From assembly GCA_038030265.1 (NCBI GenBank), contig CM075941.1:53421952-53485951 (forward strand): DNA of 64,000 nt. Direction: 5' to 3'. Made by a program: the position numbers and the translations under genes. Below the pieces are notes generated by a model. The model made no database searches. It had not been told where the DNA came from and was given only the letters and a program-made list of their open reading frames with translations. This document shows, piece by piece, positions 23,666 through 36,702 of this stretch (its first letter is position 1; every line of letters starts with the position of its first letter). The stretch comes from Corythucha ciliata. Taxonomy: Eukaryota; Arthropoda; Insecta; Hemiptera; Tingidae.

Positions 23666-24274
23666 GTGGCCCATACACGGGCAGATAATTCTGACAGATT
23701 TGATCGGCCGATATTTTCAACAGATATCGTTAACGATCTAGATCAAACGATGAGATCGGTCTTCGCCGCTGAACGTACAAAAGTTATCTGTGACCGATAT
23801 CTGTTATCCGATCAAATCTGCCCGTTAATGGGGGCACATCTGGCAGATTGAGATCTGTTGCGGAGAAAAACTGACAGATTTCACTTATCGGTGGGGTTCG
23901 AAAGGTATTTGAGATCGGTGGCAGATATGAAGTTAGAAAACTAGTAGAGGGAGCAAAAAGCTTGACCCATACATATGATAAAAATAATAGAAAATACATG
24001 TTCAGAGAAGTTTCGGTGGTTAAAATCGTTGCGTTAAGGGGCGACGCCCGATTCGAAATCGGCCGATCTATGTCTGCCAGATATCTCTCATAAGAAATCG
24101 GTTGATTAGTGGGGGACCACAGACCACATCTGGCGAATTTGAACTCCCACTGATATCGTTTGGCCGATCACGGTTGATCTGTCGTCGTTTATGCCCACTA
24201 ACGAGCAACTTTTCACCACCGATATCTGTCAAAAACATGAAATCTGCCGCAGATATCTGCTCGTGTGTGCCCAC
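23666..24274. mobile_element. MITE cluster with GTGG...CCAC ends
   Basis: The left end GTGGCCCATACACGGGCAGA is matched by the reverse complement of the right end (GTGGGCACACACGAGCAGAT) and again by an internal inverted copy ending at about 23837. So 23666-23837 is itself a 172-bp palindromic MITE and the whole looks like two or three nested or adjacent copies. Words like CAGATATCTG, CCGATC and ATCGGCCGAT recur in both orientations. TA flanks both outer ends, too short for a secure target duplication. No coding capacity. Confidence 0.65.
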
Positions 24275-24289
24275 CTATTGACTTTAAGG

Positions 24290-25600
24290 GTGTGACATCC
24301 GCGAAGTTGGCTTTTTTTGTTTATGGAAACACTCCTGCGTGTTTCTGAACTTCTGAAACCCCAGAACCGCGAAATTTAGGGTTTGAAAGTGTAACTGCTA
24401 TCATTTAGTGCATTTTATTGAAGCAAACAGCGAAATTAGGCCTTAAATTGCCCGAAACTGCGAAATTGGGTTCTACTATAAGTGTCAATGTGCGAAATTC
24501 GAACTTCGAAAGATCACATTTCGCGGACCTGAACCCTGAAATTCCCCCCCCCCCCCACCGTGTCTAACCCAGCCTGCTCCCCTGGGCTTGCTTGCGGGTT
24601 GCTCTTGCAGTCTATCCAGTGAATTCGGATTTTTGAATGGGGTTTTTAGGGAGCCATTCCTGCGAAATTATCTTTTCAAGAATGCTGTGGTCTTAATTTT
24701 CGCGAAATTGCGAGTTTCGGGGCCTATTTCTAGTGGCCACAGTCTGACAAATAGTCCCAATATTGCAAAACTTTGGAGCTGAATATCCGCGAAACTGGAA
24801 GTTTTTTGGCGGAATATTCGTAGAAACGCAAGCTTCGGGTCTTCATCTTGCGTGAAATTTCAAGTCTCTGGTCTTTATTTTCGGAGAATTGCAAGTTCCT
24901 ACGGTGCAATAATCAATAAAACTAAATTTTGGCTCAGGCTTTTGGGCTAATCCCCCCCCCCTCAAGTTCCTGCGGTCTATATTCTCGCGGAATTGCAGGT
25001 TTCTAGGCCTTCGGCCTTGAGGAAACCGGCCCCGACTGCGCTCCATAGCCTGACAAATAGCCGTGTAATTGCAAATTTTAGAGCTCGATATTCGTGAGTT
25101 TCCGCAAGTAGTACAGGAAAAGCCAGAACATCGGCAAAATTCAATTTGGGCTGTATCGTTGCGGACTCTTCGAATCCTGGAAGTATATGAATATCAAAAG
25201 GAATTTTTTAAGCCACATTTGAAGTTGGGCTGAATTTTGCCGCTATTCTTCCTTTTTAAAGCTCTATTTCCTGTACTAAAGTTCGGGTCTAAATTTAAAG
25301 CGATATTACAAGTTCTTCGGCTGAATATTGGGAAAATTGGCAGTTTCTGGTCATAATTTCAGCGATATTTCAAGTTTAGGGGTCTTCATTACGGCGAAAT
25401 TGCAGGTTTCGGGATCTACGTTTTAGTGGCCGTGGACCCCCCCCCCCCCCCGTTCGAGCCCGGGTTTAAATGGGCCTCGGCAAAATTTTGTTTCTGATGA
25501 ATATAGCCGCAAAAATACATCATTCAGAACTAATTACAATCAGTGAATTCGTAATTTTCAGGGATAAATATTTGTGAAATTGCAGATTGGCGAATTATTA
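24290..25600 (+). repeat. Family C minisatellite, forward
   Basis: Recurrent phrases GCGAAATTGCAAGTTTC, GGGTCTTAATTTTCGC and similar, with 30-45 base spacing, about 30 units, interrupted by C13, C10 and C15 runs. Inverted copies lie at 38.34-38.83 and 62.69-63.26 kb, and another forward copy at 54.29-55.12 kb. Confidence 0.8.
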
Positions 25601-25859
25601 TTGTGGGCTCGTGCAGTTCATTACACATGAGGGGATTCATTTCCAGTTTTTTGTTTGCAACCCAGGGCCGGCGGGCCTTCAAGTGGTCTGCAGAGGTAAA
25701 ATGATCATTTTTATTAGTAATGTTGGCGTTTGGAGCAGTCAGAAAACGCTACAATTCGCGTCTCCTCGTGGGCGGCTGAAATTGAGAAGGCACACTTATG
25801 TGGTGTTCTTGGGGGCAAGTAAGCCGATAAAAGTTTGGAAAGTGCTAATATTCGTGCCC

Positions 25860-26430
25860 AGTTAATCCACAACAAAATAGAAAAAAACGCTAATTAGTGG
25901 CTGAAATTGAGAAAAATGGCTAATTTGCGGCTGAAATTATTGAGAAAAACCTCTGATTCACGGACAGAAGTGAGATAAAGTGCTAAATGAGGAAAAATCG
26001 ATGTTTCACCGGAAAAATTAAGAAGCACTAACGTGTGTGAAAAAACCATAATTCGCTGTTAAAATGGAGAAAACTCCAATTCACGGCTTCTGAAAGTTCG
26101 TGGCTGAAAGTTAACAAAATCGCCAATCCATGGCTAAATTAAGAAAAATTGCTATTCATGGCGTTAAATTGTGAACATTTCCTAATAATTGATGGAAATA
26201 AATTGAGTGAACGGCAAATCGCGGTTTCCTAAGGTAACGTCGAGGCTAAAATTTGAAAATATGGCGTTAATTCACAGGTAAAAGAGATCATTAGCGGCTA
26301 AAATAAGGAAAAAGACAAATTCATTGCAAGAAAAATCGCTAATTTGCGGCTAAAATGGATACAAATCGCTAATTCACCCATGTAAATTGAGAATAATTGA
26401 TGAAGTGTGGAAAAAAGACGCTAATTTGCG
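25860..26430 (+). repeat. Family A minisatellite, forward
   Basis: Consensus close to GCTAATTCGCGGCTAAAA followed by TTGAGAAAAA, about 17 units. Unit-to-unit variants occur in the same order as in the inverted copy at 37.68-38.2 kb, so the two derive from one ancestral segment, not from independent amplification. Confidence 0.85.
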
Positions 26431-26745
26431 GCTCTTGAAGGCAACTTCACGGGGGCGCTGGTGAAAGATACGCCCGGGGGCGCCAAATGTCCAAGACCGG
26501 CACTGCAATGAGCTGCCCTGGGGCAAATTTTTGTGCAAATGGAAAACGCTATTATACTGTGGTTAAGAAATTTTGTTGAAGTTATTGAACAGGCCTCAAG
26601 TGCGTTATATTCAGAGCGTCTCGGCCTTTGGCTAAGATCAATGGGTTGTGCTCGATGGTGGCGGGAGGGGGCGAGGGTGGGTGTCCGGCCTGAGTTCTTA
26701 CAACCAGGTTTATGGCCCACGACCAAAAAAGGTTGGCCGACCCTG
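26430..26745 (+). mobile_element. Composite hAT-like right end, copy 1
   Basis: It runs from a module ending GCGCCAAATGTCCAAGACCG then GCACTG (inverted end of the hAT-1 family), into a module ending GGTTGGCCGACCCTG (inverted end of the hAT-2 family). The same junction occurs at 37347-37690 (inverted) and 57118-57432. The following 8 bp TTGTAGAC would be the target duplication; no matching left copy was found, so the left end is decayed or beyond the arrays. Confidence 0.7.
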
Positions 26746-29179
26746 TTGTAGACCCCTAGGAAGACCTCGTCAAGCCCATCAGTTTCCTTTTTTCCAAGTG
26801 AAAAAATCTGGCCTTTTATCCGTAGCCCACAGTGATGGTGGAAAATATATGTATTTTCCGACTGAGAAACTAGAGGCTCCTTATATAATTATTCATCAGA
26901 ATCAATCCCGGTGTTGTGGGAGAGGGGGTTGACCTAATTAGTTTCAAGGGCTAATCAATCACCATTTTCTGGCGACGGAGACAAATTAACGATACCATTT
27001 CTCTTCCATGATGATATGATTTCAATAATTATCCAAATCTATTAAATTCATCCAATTCAATAAATTATCCAAATTTATTAATTTGATTGCCCGTCCCCCG
27101 CTGTCGGTGGGAGGATCTACTTTAACCGGTAGAGTGGAGGACAAAAAACATCGCTACATGGCATTCATAGCAAGACCAATATCAACCCCCTTTTTTGGTT
27201 TACACCTCTACTTTCTCTTCGAAGGATAAGCTGTGGGAAAACACCTATATTGAATCGTCGTATACAAGAGGAGAGAGTATTTGTAGATCACGAGTACAAA
27301 ATCGTAGATAAACACAAAGAGACCATTGAGATATTATTTGAACGTGATTTTAATCAAATCACTCTAATTTATCCGTAATCCTACCCTGCAAACCCTAATT
27401 AATAAAAACACTGAATCAACGTTATCTTTTTTTTATTTTCTTTATTGGAGTTGGGTAGAAAATGTTAGGTCAACCACCCTTTTTCCGGCCTTGATATTGC
27501 AGTCCTTTGAAAGGGAACACTCCCCTGGTTTTGGATGTTAGGGTTGATGGTGAGGGGTGCTTTCTCTGAGATTAAGAAACCACTTTATGTCAGCAAATAA
27601 GGTTGGTTTAAAAATATATTAAAGGTTCTTTGGACTGTTCTAATATTTCCGACTTGACAGCGTGGTAATCCCCCCCCCCCCCGGCAACACAACTTTCAAA
27701 GTAAATAATATGATTAAAATCATCGCCCAATTTTTGAAAATTGAGCTTCATCAACCTTGGAATTTGAAAGAGCGATAAATATTCCTCTTGCCTATATGTT
27801 GAAAGATTTTTATCGTTCTCGAACTATATTGCTTCCTTCCACATTTTCATCATTCGAATCCGCTACTTTTAGGCGCCCACGGTATAAACTTGGAACAAAA
27901 ACTTCGAAAACAGTGGGTTGGTGTGTGGGGCTATTATTTGCCTGCACCCAGTGTTTCTCCCTTGAAACACCCGTGTTTTTTTTTTCTTTTTCACTCGTAC
28001 AAATGTCTCGTCTCCCTTTCTGCCTGAATAACATTCCTGAGTGATGATGAGTTGCTGGAGGGGGTGGGAAGTGGTAGGGGAACAGTGACCCTCTACCCAC
28101 CCTTATTCTTCATCGACCATTCCGTCTACTTGCCAGTGAAATAAATGAAAAATTTCGTCCGGGCAACGGGCCAAAACTGACGGGTCAAACCAACTGAAAG
28201 AATTGAAGAAATAGACTGTACTGACTGTGGGGTAAGGGCGGGGAGTGTTGGATTTAGTACTCTGATGAATTTAGTAACTTTTTTGGGCAGCGGAGTTAGA
28301 AATTGTCTGTTTTCTTCGGCGTTTTGTCGCGTAGGTAGAGGCGATACAGTTTCAACTTTTCTTTCAATATTTGTGTAAACAGGAGTCCAAGTATGCAAAA
28401 GTAAATATCAGGCCGCATGCGAGTAAAATGGTTATATAATTAGTTCCGTGTGAGGGTACAAAGTATTCTCAAACTTATTGGATCTTGAATCGCACCAAAG
28501 AGTGTGAGTGTAATGTAAGAGCGCGACACAAACAGAAAAGTGTAGGCTTTGTATTCAAGACTATTTGAAATCTCGGGGTGAAGTTTGACCTTTTCTTTTC
28601 CAACGATGAAAATTGTTCGCCTTCAAATATTGAAGCAGCGTGGTAGGTAACCCATGCTGTGTACACTTTTGCGATTTAGCCGTGACAAGTACATCGTCGG
28701 AGAGAATCCTGGACGTGTGAGCCCCTCCCCTCTCCTTACCCGAAAGGTCTTCGGCATGTGCTTTTTTCCTCCAATTAACGTAAAAGTGATCAAGTGTTCA
28801 ATCCCAGTGCTCGTTACAGAAAACAACAAAATGCCCAGCGGGAACTCGTTTTTTCCTTCTTCTTCTTTTAGGAAATGCAGCACACGCCCTAATTGTTGTG
28901 TTGCGTTGCCACAGTAGCATTAGACTAATGAGGGTAAAGTTGGGGAAAAAAGGGTGTGAGTTTCATGGGGGGGGGGGAGGACACACTTCCCTCGCATTCC
29001 ATAGAGAATCATTAGTCCAGAACAGGGTGAATTAAATCAATTAAAAAATAATTTTCCCATTTTTGTGTGATCACGTTATGGTCTCAAGTGAGTGATCACT
29101 TCGCGATCCGTATCATTCATTTTGGAATCATTTTAAGACACTTCTCTCCCTGCCAGTAATCCAGTCGACTCTTTTTTTT

Positions 29180-29205
29180 TTTCTTCTTCTTCTTCTTCTT
29201 CTTTT
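29180..29205 (+). repeat. (TTC)n microsatellite
   Basis: Eight TTC units preceded by a T tract; purine-rich on the transcribed minus strand. Confidence 0.9.
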
Positions 29206-31281
29206 TTCTTTCTTTGCCTGTCGTGTTAGCTAGTATACGTCTCCCCGCTCCCCCTGATGAATTTATTGTTCTGTTCATTGAATTAGGTAGCAAGAAATGA
29301 GTACATTTCATTGCCCTTTTGGTAGGCAAAAGAGAAAGGGGGAAAAACATTCCTCCTCTCACATTATACCTTCCCAAATAGGCACACCCAATCATTATGA
29401 AAAATTGTAAAATGAATGGTTATTGTGTAGGTGCCTAATGTGAGCCTTTATTCACTCATGAGTGCATTTTTATTTTGTTGTAAAGAAGAGAAATTTTTTC
29501 GGTTTATCGAAATGCTTACACCGCTAATTGGCGTTATTAAATGAGTCGTAAAAGGAAACAATGAAAAAATAAAAGGAATTTTAGTATAACGCGCGGGCTT
29601 CAACCACAGCCACAATGGCTGTTCGACTTTCTGATGGGTGACCTGGGACTTTTATCAGTTAAAAACAGAAATTCTCGTGGCATCGGACGTTTCGCTCTCT
29701 CTATATCTCCATCAGATGCAAAAAAAGTCACGCACCCGAATATTCCATCCCCCTCCGCCGAGTCACGGTTTGCGTTCCGTTTCGTTTTACTTATTTCTTT
29801 ATTATTACGTACTACCGTAAAGACAATTGAGCGGATTCAAAGAACAAAAAAATAACAAACGTAAAAAAATACGCGGGATGGCGGGGCACTCAAATGAAGT
29901 TAGGAATGACGTTTATTTCGTCCAGATTGTACACACCGTTGGAGTAATGAGGGTGACAGTGAGACGGGACGGAGGAAAGTCTGACGAGCGTAAACAGTTT
30001 GTCACAATAATGCTAATTTCAGCCTTCTTCTTCTACTTCTTTATTCGTCCCTCTCAGCAAATCTGTTTGAACCCGCCGGCATGAATAAGGAACTTTTGAA
30101 GTATAAAACATGCCTTTCACTTAAACCGCCAGTAGCGGGGTCGGGGAGGGAGTGAACTGGTAGTACATGTGAGCTGGCTTTCTAAACACATTAATGGTTA
30201 TTTCTAGAAAATCACCCTTAAAGGTGATGTTTAACAGTTTACTCTTAATCCTTCGCCTATAACACTTTCGTTATAGTATCCTGATCTCGTATTTCTGCAC
30301 CCCAGATATCGCGGTTTTTCCTCCAAGAGAATGATATAAAAATGCACGCACAGCCACTTTTTCAATATTTGTCGAAGGACCCAGGAGCCATTGCCAGGGG
30401 CGTAGCGAGTCATTTTTATGGGCATTCGTCGTAACGGTCACCTCTCCCCCTTTCTTAGCATTGCTTTTTATCGTAGGTGATGAAGAGACCAGGAGAGGGT
30501 GAGGGTCAAGAAAGAGTGAAAGCTCAGTTTGGCCATTTTTTACGCGCTAATGGTCGCTTTTTGCAATTTTCAGTAGGGACGCGAATCGTCAGGTTTGCCA
30601 TTTTATGGTGTGGTTTTATAGTCAGCCTGGCCTGTGTGGGCATGGCTAATTTGGCATTATTTTAAGGCAGCAAATATTTAAGGCCTCTTCAGACGTCGAA
30701 TCCGCGCTGAGAAATCCATATTTAACCAGAAGGAGGGTACAATTCTCAAAAAGATTCAGGTTAGTGGGTGTAAAATGCATCTCTGCCTCTAAACCTCGTT
30801 GTGAGACCCTCTTAACATCAAATTGATCCACTCATGGCTCCTGGTTTTGACACCTCAGGGAACTTAGGCGTTATAGATAGCCCACACGAGCGAGGCCCTT
30901 AGTAACGCTAAATAAATTATAGAATTCTCTCCTACCCTTCCAAAGTTTTCAACGCGATTAAGAACTCTCCATTTCATTTTTAATGAGCGTGGTGAGCCTA
31001 ATATACGACGTGTTCCTCCCATTCAACTTCTAATTTGCCATGATCACTGTCTTTTCACTCCCCAGCCTCCCTACCCTAGATATTCGAGATAGTTGAGTTC
31101 GCCTCCTCGTTTTAAACTCCAGCCCCCCTCCCTACAACTGTAGAAAATAACACTTAACGCCTTGTTTCTCCACTCAAGTTTTTGAAGAGAGGAAACAAGG
31201 TTTTAATTAGTCGTTTTCTCGCTTCTTTCAATAAAAAAATTTCAAGACTCTAGCCCCCTTGCCCCCCTATTCTGTAACTCT

Positions 31282-31351
31282 TAATGCGTGCGTTAGTAAA
31301 ATTAACAAGGCGAATAATATTGAAATAGAAATTTCGCTAACGCACGCGTTA
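31282..31351. repeat. Small foldback plus third copy of TAACGCACGCGTTA word
   Basis: AATGCGTGCGTTAG at 31283 pairs with CTAACGCACGCGTTAA at 31336 across a spacer of about 40 bases. A third copy, TAACGCACGCGTTAA, follows at 31402. The core ACGCGT is itself palindromic. Confidence 0.7.
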
Positions 31352-31419
31352 ACAACATTTCTCAGCTGATAATTTTCAACAATTTGTCTTGTTCATTTTG
31401 GTAACGCACGCGTTAAGCC

Positions 31420-31495
31420 GTTTACACCTATCGTGCACGCTTCCGATCCGACACCGATCATGCAGGTCGGATCGGAGGCGGTGGAAACCCTCATA
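31420..31495. mobile_element. Palindromic MITE-like fragment
   Basis: GTTTACACC...CTTCCGATCCGAC is followed closely by GTCGGATCGGAGGCGGTGGAAAC, an imperfect inverted repeat around a short loop. Resembles the folded end of a DNA transposon; no second end was identified. Confidence 0.45.
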
Positions 31496-34300
31496 TCATA
31501 ATGGTTCGACCATATTGGGGTTGGAAAGGCAATCGGAGAGGACTGAGAAGCGTAATAGCCGTCAATTATTCAGGATTAAAGCCTATTACGGTCTCCACAC
31601 ATATCCAAAAATGCAAGATCGGAAGCGTTCATGAAAGGTGTGAAGAGAGGGACAGGAGTGCTTTACTTACGTACTTTTTGTTTTTGAACAGGCGGGAGAG
31701 TGAAACATGGCACTGAATAGTTTATAGTATTCATCACCTTGACAGTTGATCACCTTCGTCATCTTCAAATTATAACTTTTAAGAGTTTTTTGGCTTATTA
31801 TTTCTCAATAATAAGTCTTTGTAATCGTATCGCAAAAAAATTTTTTTGACCCCCCCTCAAAATTTGTAGTTTTACGTTTCAAAGTGCGTAGAATCCAAAT
31901 CTGCAATAAAAAAAAATGTCCGTCCGCCGTCCGGGCCATATCTTGCCCTAGGATTGCTCGAAAAAACTCGTTCTTTCGCACATAGACTCCATTTGGGGTC
32001 TAGTTGGTCCTAACATCTGATCAGTTTGATCAAATAACTCCATGGGGTTTTATGGGCCAAAAGCGGGTCCAAAATGGGGATTTTCAAAGGGTTTGGGATC
32101 ATAGGGGTGTGGGGTGTCGATTTTCATGTAATTTCAAGCCGGATTCGACTACACAGTCGAAATATGTAATAAGGCATTGTTCGATAATTCGCAGCGTTTT
32201 TTTATTCTGCGCGCTGATTGGATAGGTTCATTGTTTGAGTCCTTATTAAAGGAGGAATGAATATCTTAAACCCCACTACCTATCCTATTTGTGCTCATAC
32301 ATCACCACGAGCGCTTTTAATGCACTTCAAATAATCAAATTTTTCAACTACTTCCTCGTCTTCCAAGGCTAATCATCAAACAACAATTCGTGATCATTCC
32401 TCGGCAATGACTTCCGATCTCCCCTGTAGGTGTGGTCCTTCTCTGTCTCTTTCCAGAGGGACCAATTGAATAAAATAAAATGGGAAGTTCGGGGCTGTCG
32501 ATTGATGATGGAGGCGGGTTGGGAGAACACGCTAATGGAGCCCTCTCTCTCTCAATACACTTCGAAGGCATTTATTTTTGATAGACCCTTTCTTTCCATC
32601 AATTTCATTTTTTGACGTCAAGATTTTTTTCAGGGTGCGCTTCAATTTTGCGGGATCTTGTACCGTAAGTGAAAGAATTGTGTCGTGGGTAGAGGGGTAC
32701 TCCCCTTCAGTGTGGGAAAAATCACGTCCGATTTATCTTTTTTATAAGGAAATAAGGAAGGATCTAGGAAATTGGGAACACAATTTAAAGCGGCTTAACT
32801 GTAAACTGGGATTGACACTCGAAGTACATAGCATTTGTTTAAACTAATTTTTTAAAGTTTAGGTACCATTAAAAAAAGTAAATGTTAATTAAAAACACTT
32901 TAATTCCATTTACTTTTTGCCGTCTCTCATTTTAATTCTGCATGGGGAAAAAAATGTGAATTTCTGCATAGGCGGACTGTGGATTGGAATAAAATTCTGA
33001 CCCAATTCGAAAGGAGGAAAAGTTCATTCCTATTGCACTTTTTGATGAAGAGCCAAGAAACCCCCGTACACCCTTCAAGGGGGTCGGGTCTCTCCTGAAT
33101 GGGGTTGAGACAGGCCGGTTAAAATAGTTGGACCCTACTCACTACCCATACCTATTTTGTAATGTGTTTTTTCTTGACGGCAACAGCTGTTTGTTGGTCG
33201 AGAACCCATCTGGTATAGGAAAAAATGGCCCATTTTGGGCCGCGGTAATGTGGAAGGAGCAAAATAGTGCTATTAAAGCGCCCAATAAAAACTTATTACC
33301 GGGATTAGACGTAATAAACTCATTACGGAGAGATGCGAAAAAAAATTAATTACTCCGAGCGCCACTGTATTTTATTCGAAGGAACGCCCCTCCCCCCCAA
33401 CCCAAGTTTTTTTTATAGGCATCTACCTGATAATTTGTGCACCATAATGAGAAAAGGACATGTGAGACGTTATCACGCGCGTAGGACAATGAATAAGGTT
33501 CTCCACGAGAACGTGCCATTAATCAGACCATAGGTTGACAGAATCGGGCTGTCACAGCCTTGTCTCTTCCGTTACTTTTAAGCTTTAATAATTAATTTCA
33601 TTGAGTTAAATCGTCTAGGGCGCATGGGTATACATAATTGAAATCCTGCGGTTATAGAGGATAGGGGCTGTAAGGTGTTAAACTCCGGGGGCTTGAAGCG
33701 GACGGGTTGAGGAATCCTCAAGATGAATTCACCCCTATTGAAACTCATAACCTTTCTTGATAAATTAATTCAAAATCCCCCTCTTAGGGGATTGAACCCA
33801 ATGGACCTGAAAACAAGGTCATGCTCCGGCGGACATCACCGGGATGATAGCTCTAGTTAATAATTTAATTAAGAACCTTTAATTTTAATTAAATTCACGT
33901 CCCTTTCCATCGGTACCCAATACATGGGACTTCAAACCTTATAAACAAGACTATAACATCCCAAGGGGGACCTAGTGACACTATTACAGGGAGAAAAAGT
34001 GTAGCCCTTCAATGTTGATCAATATTGATTACTCTCCCCCTGTAACATTACCCTCGTTTTCAAGCTCGGTAAGCTTTAATGATACCTGTCGTAAAACACG
34101 CTTGTTGCCTGTGTCTGTTATAAAACCCTGGAAAGGGGATAATTTTAATCCATAGCAGGTGATTGTGAGGAGGGGGCAGGGAAATCTTATAAAAATCGCA
34201 GGGGTTGGTTTGGAGGGCCGTGGCGGGGAGATAATTTGTTGTAATTGACTGTGTGAACTTTAGTAAACATTTAGAGATTTTAGTTTAAAAAATATCTTAC

Positions 34301-36702
34301 CTTGACAGCAAATTGGTTCTCCTTGTCCAAAAGAAATTCCATGGACCGGGCACGGTTGTCTTGGTCGGAGGCGGCACATGATGACTGTTGATTCGAACAA
34401 GACAAAGGGGTGAGTCGACGAATTCGGCCGCCGCCCGCCGACGTCGTTTCCCCCAAGTTGAGAAGCGACCTGGCCTTTTTATTATTATTATTGTTGTTAC
34501 CGCAACTATTATTAATCGCCGACGGCGACGTTTCACCGCTGTCGAGATCGGTCTCGAGCAGACCTGCTCGCGGAGGCCCGTCCGACATAGCACTGGCGGC
34601 CACCTCCGGGGGCGGCGGCGGTGAGACACGCCTGCGTCGGCCAAGACGGTAGTAGTCTTCAGACTCAGGGGTGGACGATGCTGTCGGTGGTGTTGGTGGA
34701 GGAGGCGGTGGTTTTAGAGGACGGTTATCCTGCGAACGAATTTGTTGAGTTTCTCGAAGAGGTGGTCTCAGCGGTATGTACTGAAAGTCTTCGGGCGCAC
34801 TAGCCACCGGAGGAGCACTATGTACCGGCACTTGATTGGGCATAGTTTTAAGAGCCTCTTTTTTCATTTCTTTTCTTTTTTTATCGCGCCCACTCAGCCG
34901 TCTCAGCGAAAAACGCTGGAAAAATCCACCGATCCCACCCTTACCCTTCCCTCGCGACTCCATTCCAACACAATTCACTGGCACAACTGACGCTGTTGAG
35001 TTGCCGGCATAAGGATCCTGCTTGTTGACCTGGACTTGGTGCGTCCTTGGTGGTGGAGGAGGAGGTGGTGGTCTGCCCCACTCTCCAACGTCCGCTCTCC
35101 TGTTCTTCGGTTCCTCCTTCAGCTCTTTCACTATTAACTCTTCTTCCTCTTCCTTGTAGCTATTTCTTCGGCTTTCATATCTGTCTCGGTCCAAATCCAC
35201 CTCGCTTCCCTCCTCCCAGTCGTCTTCATGGTCGGAGTCTCTCCAGCTCACTTCCGAAACGACGGGACTAAAATGTACACCCCTCGAACTTCCCCCAATC
35301 GACCTTTCGGACGTCGTTAAATTAATAAAACTAGTAGTGATTTGAATGTTGCTCCCTCTCGAAGATGTCTTTTTTAAATTTGTCTCCCTGAAGGACTGAG
35401 CCCTCGTTAATGTCTTGGGCGATTCGTCAGAAAATTTAAGTTCATATTCTCCATCTTCTAGTCTTGACCACTTTTCAGTGTACAAATTGGGTGTACTTAC
35501 TACCGGGTGCTTGCAATTCATCTCTTTTAAAAATGATTTTTTTTCCGGGATCACTAAAAACTCATCCTCGTCCTTTATAGTGAATGTAACCAAGGATGTC
35601 GTCGAAGTGATGGGTCTTGTGCTCGCTAAACCTCCGTTAGGTTTATCCAAATCTGTTTCACTTCTGTTCGTCTCTTCACGGCACACGGCTAACTGACTCG
35701 AACCAAACTTGAGCAGATCAGGGGCACTTTGCCAAGCACTATAGTTAGACCCAACGTCATTCCACCCTCTGTCGACAGTCGACGCCTCCTCAGCCGCCTC
35801 ATCATCATCCACTTCATCCTCGGCGTCCCCTATTTTTACCTGAGTGTTTTCAGACGAGCCGTAAGACGAGCTGTCGTCATCATTTTCCGCGATAGTGAAA
35901 ACACCCGAGCTTGACGCTCGTCTTAGGCTTTCACCGCGAGGGATGTGCTCACCAAAGCCGGAGTCTTCACTCAGATTCTCCGCCGATCTTTGACCCCGTC
36001 CTCGCTCCCCTGTTTTTTTCTCTTGAGCCGGCTCTGGTTTGTTTGGATCGGCGCTGAAACCGGCGTCGGTGAGACACTCGACTGTTTTGTACAGACCTCG
36101 GGGTGGGGCGACCACGGGCTCGGGCTCCTCCTCAACTATAACGATGGTGTTGTCTAAGCTTTGAGAAAATTCTCCGCTAAGAACTGGATTCTCTGCTTTA
36201 TCCTGTTGAGAGGTGATGAGACTGTCGAAACTTCTGTGTGATCTGAGTGACGATTTAAAACTATCGTTACCGCTTCGCGAAGAAAAGGATCTCGTCAAAT
36301 TGTCATCCCCTGAACTGCTCGTCAATTCCGAGCTACTTGAACACGACGAACTTAAACTCGACGCTTCATTTAAACTGTCCGGTGACTCACACGAGCGCCA
36401 CCGCGATGTTTCCAAAGAGTCGAAACTAAAACTGGACGTAATCGAAGGTGAATGAACAAATTGTTCGGAGGAGGCCGACGCGCGAAACACGGTGTCGCAC
36501 TGTTTTTCGAGTTGTTCAAATTGAAGTAGGCTTCCCGATCGTGTCGTATAGGGTGGAAGGGGAAACTCTTCGCTGTCATCATCGTCGTCATCGTCGTTGA
36601 CACCCGGATCGTTGTTGGCGGTCGCTCGTTTTCGACGCTTTTTCGGTACGGCGATGTCTCGTTCGGAGCCACTCCAGTCGGGTGTATTCGACTTTTTTTG
36701 AC
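34301..36702 (-). CDS. Exon 3 of the main gene: 800-codon disordered exon with polyproline, basic-aromatic and PP1-motif segments
   Basis: This is the only very long open frame in the window (800 codons). It opens after TTCTGTTGAAG (phase 1) and closes at GCTGTCAAG|GTAAGA (phase 0). Numbering is from the ATG at 58311. A run of seven Asp lies near residue 140 and Ser-rich tracts at about 200-245. RGVHF at 576-580 fits the RVxF protein-phosphatase-1 docking consensus. Pro8 lies near 647-654, with further Pro runs near 767 and 797. GGFFQRFSLRRLSGRDKKRK at 694-713 is a basic-aromatic cluster resembling the composition of MARCKS-type membrane/calmodulin effector regions. An Asn run follows near 844. 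The segment is probably disordered; the Pro runs are possible SH3 or EVH1 ligands. Function is inference only. GTG at 36490 is not a start: the frame continues upstream to the acceptor. Confidence 0.93.

Larger units (their letters stand above)
26746..34300 (-). other. Right part of the 27-kb intron, few features
   Basis: AT-rich unique-looking sequence with a TTC microsatellite (29180), C13 (27670) and G11 (28967) runs, a small foldback at 31282-31351 and a palindromic MITE-like patch at 31420-31495. 31840-32230 has a repeat-like look (GATCAAATAACTCCATGGGG) but no second copy in this window. No supported exon. Confidence 0.5.

Noticed and set aside
25860..26430. CRISPR array
   Set aside because: Regular ~30-bp spacing suggested it, but the intervening sequence is itself repeat, units are highly divergent, and the context is an animal intron.
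34388..36455. Plus-strand ORFs of 60-93 codons opposite exon 3
   Set aside because: They are shadows of the long minus-strand frame; they change frame repeatedly and have Arg/Leu/Ser composition typical of antisense to Ser/Pro-rich coding sequence.
36488..36490. GTG as a start for the long exon 3 frame
   Set aside because: The frame continues upstream without a stop to a good acceptor in the phase required by exon 2; GTG starts are not expected in a spliced animal gene.
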